From JAFEDN01 sp963697455 (GTDB taxonomy: Bacteria > Pseudomonadota > Gammaproteobacteria > Coxiellales > Coxiellaceae): a DNA stretch of 64,000 nt. This document shows, one piece after another, positions 62,694-64,000 of the stretch. The position numbers were made by a program, and so were the translations under genes. The first letter of the stretch is position 1. The number at the start of each line of letters is the position of its first letter. Under the pieces are notes generated by a model that saw only the letters and a list, made by a program, of their open reading frames with translations, did no database searches and was not told the DNA's origin. The stretch lies in contig CAVOOI010000017.1 of assembly GCA_963697455.1 (NCBI GenBank), forward strand, positions 124,001-188,000. Direction: 5' to 3'.

Positions 62694-63746
62694 ATGGTAA
62701 AAGTTATAACGATTGATGATGTCAAAACGATTGTTCAATTTAAACAGCTGAAATATTTCTTTCTTGAGCTTATCGAACAATTGAAAATTGATTTTTCACG
62801 CTGGCAGGAGTTTAAAAAAACGCCGCGGCATGCAACCCATTATCCACATGGCGTGATTGAATTAATGCCGATTAGCGACGAAATTGAATTAGCGCCTAGT
62901 GAGGGATATTACAGCTTCAAATATGTTAACGGCCATCCGCATAATCCGCCTCGCGAAAACAAACTGAATGTGGTTGGAGTTGGGTTACTGGCTGAGGTAG
63001 CTACTGGTTATCCCGTGCTGATCTCAGAAATGACTTTACTCACCGCGTTACGCACGGCAGCGACTTCAGCTCTGGCTTCTTCCTATTTATCCCGGCCAAA
63101 TCCGCGCTCGATGGCGATGATCGGCGCCGGTTCTCAAGCAGAGTTTCAAGTTTTGGCGCATCATTACGCATTAGGCGTTGACCAAATTCATTATTATGAT
63201 ACTGATCCAGAAGCTATGACTAAATTCGCCCACAACTTATCCAGCTATGATATTGAACTGATTCCCGCAGAGAGTACTTTCGCCGCTATCCGCAACGTAG
63301 ATATTATTACCACAGCCACGGCGGATAAAACCAAAGCTCAAATTCTGGAAAATCGGTGGATTCACCCTGGAAGTTACATCAATGCGATTGGTGGTGATTG
63401 TCCGGGCAAAACCGAACTAGACCCTGCTATTTTACCCAGAAGCCAAATCGTAGTAGAAAATTTTGAACAGACCCAATATGAAGGTGAAATTCAGCATCTG
63501 GAAAACCCAGAGATTTATGCCGAATTATGGGAACTCACCAGCGGCAAAAAACCCGGACGTCAAAATGATGCGGAAATATTTATCTTTGATTCGGTGGGTT
63601 TCGCATTAGAGGATTATTCAACCCTTAAATATATCTATAAAATCGCCATCAAACACCAACTTGGCCAAACAGTTAACTTAATTCCAGAATTAGGTGATCC
63701 CAAAAATTTATTCAGCTTAATTAAACCAATCCCTCGCTCGCAATGA
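62694..63746 (+). CDS. ocd: Ornithine cyclodeaminase family
   Basis: 350 residues. It would convert ornithine to proline and ammonia with NAD. N-terminal region with ATHYPHGVIELMPISD, ALRTAATSALASSYLSRPNP, the Rossmann motif MAMIGAGSQAEFQVLAHHYA, INAIGGDCPGKTELDP and FDSVGFALEDYSTLKYIYK. Full length. It starts 4 bp after the ParA gene without a clear ribosome site, so it is probably translationally coupled. It links to arginine/ornithine use, as does the speA block nearby. Confidence 0.93.
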   Translation: MVKVITIDDVKTIVQFKQLKYFFLELIEQLKIDFSRWQEFKKTPRHATHYPHGVIELMPISDEIELAPSEGYYSFKYVNGHPHNPPRENKLNVVGVGLLAEVATGYPVLISEMTLLTALRTAATSALASSYLSRPNPRSMAMIGAGSQAEFQVLAHHYALGVDQIHYYDTDPEAMTKFAHNLSSYDIELIPAESTFAAIRNVDIITTATADKTKAQILENRWIHPGSYINAIGGDCPGKTELDPAILPRSQIVVENFEQTQYEGEIQHLENPEIYAELWELTSGKKPGRQNDAEIFIFDSVGFALEDYSTLKYIYKIAIKHQLGQTVNLIPELGDPKNLFSLIKPIPRSQ

Positions 63747-63750
63747 CGGG

Positions 63751-64000
63751 TCAAATCGCCTTAGTACGGCAAAAAACTAATCGTATCCAGTTTTCTTGCG
63801 AGGCGCTGCTCGTTAGCTCTAAGGCAGGACTATAGGCGTTAACGATCCGCTCTATTTCTTCCGCTAAAAATCCGGATAACACCAACTGTCCATGCGGCGC
63901 TAAATAGCTGATAAGCTGTGGCGCTAATTCACAGAGTGGATTAGCTAAAATATTCGCTAAGATAATATCTGCTTGAATCTGCGGTAATTGTTCTGGTAAC
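63751..64000 (-). CDS. prmA: Ribosomal protein L11 methyltransferase, C-terminal end (runs off the window)
   Basis: Minus strand, reading to a TGA at 63751: LPEQLPQIQADIILANILAN, PLCELAPQLISYLAPHGQLV, LSGFLAEEIERIVNAY, ENWIRLVFCRTKAI. The ANILANPL motif is the catalytic loop region of PrmA, which trimethylates L11. Only the last ~82 residues are in view. Confidence 0.9.
   Translation of the reverse strand, partial: LPEQLPQIQADIILANILANPLCELAPQLISYLAPHGQLVLSGFLAEEIERIVNAYSPALELTSSASQENWIRLVFCRTKAI

Overview
The window is most likely chromosomal DNA of a host-adapted gammaproteobacterium, probably of the Legionellales (Coxiella/Legionella relatives). This rests on conserved gammaproteobacterial blocks (rplM-rpsI-sspA-sspB; tRNA-Gln-prs-rplY-pth-ychF; lolB/hemA-prfA-prmC), a eukaryotic-like protein kinase, coiled-coil and Sel1-type proteins, truncated AAA ATPase genes, many palindromic repeats and many broken genes. 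The genus cannot be fixed from sequence reading alone.

Layout. 1-6395: polA (cut by the window edge, no proofreading residues), a secreted FAS1 protein, and a two-gene ABC importer without a binding protein. 6400-8618: a truncated ATPase with palindromic operators, an alpha/beta hydrolase and an unknown gene. 8454-20390: two head-to-tail ~5.97 kb copies of a unit carrying one giant (~1920-residue) gene; the second copy is split by frameshifts and the copies are a mosaic of near-identical and very different blocks. 20449-23460: HU-like protein, rplM, rpsI, tRNA-Gln(CTG), sspA, sspB, with two inverted copies of a 130-bp palindromic element around the tRNA-ssp genes. 23653-29906: a PAP2-like membrane protein, a dead pilF, an AbiEi/AbiEii toxin-antitoxin operon with a broken third gene and a convergent membrane protein carrying an RNxxxH (HEPN-like) motif, and tRNA-Met. 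30013-38003: LysR/MFS divergent pair, ychF-pth-rplY-prs-tRNA-Gln(TTG), a lipoprotein, an outer-membrane protein and lolB. 38073-45815: hemA-prfA-[kinase inserted on the other strand]-prmC-hemH-pilins-rdgB; hemH, the first pilin gene, rdgB and a small secreted gene carry frameshifts. 45840-53192: an accessory region with secreted/membrane unknowns, an intact ISAs1-type IS, a toxin-antitoxin-like pair, a GC-richer alcohol dehydrogenase, a dead DUF4143-type ATPase and repeated palindromic modules. 53193-64000: membrane and coiled-coil unknowns, a polyamine block (speA, agmatine deiminase-like, deoxyhypusine synthase-like), a GIN-domain secreted protein, an orphan ParA, ornithine cyclodeaminase and the end of prmA.

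How it fits together. Housekeeping operons are intact. The variable material sits between them: giant duplicated genes, kinase, coiled-coil proteins, TA modules. The polyamine genes would run arginine to agmatine to putrescine derivatives, but the agmatine deiminase-like protein has Gly where the catalytic Cys is expected. Single-base lesions are frequent; they fit gene decay in a host-restricted lineage, phase variation in at least one G tract, or sequencing error, and reads would be needed to separate these.
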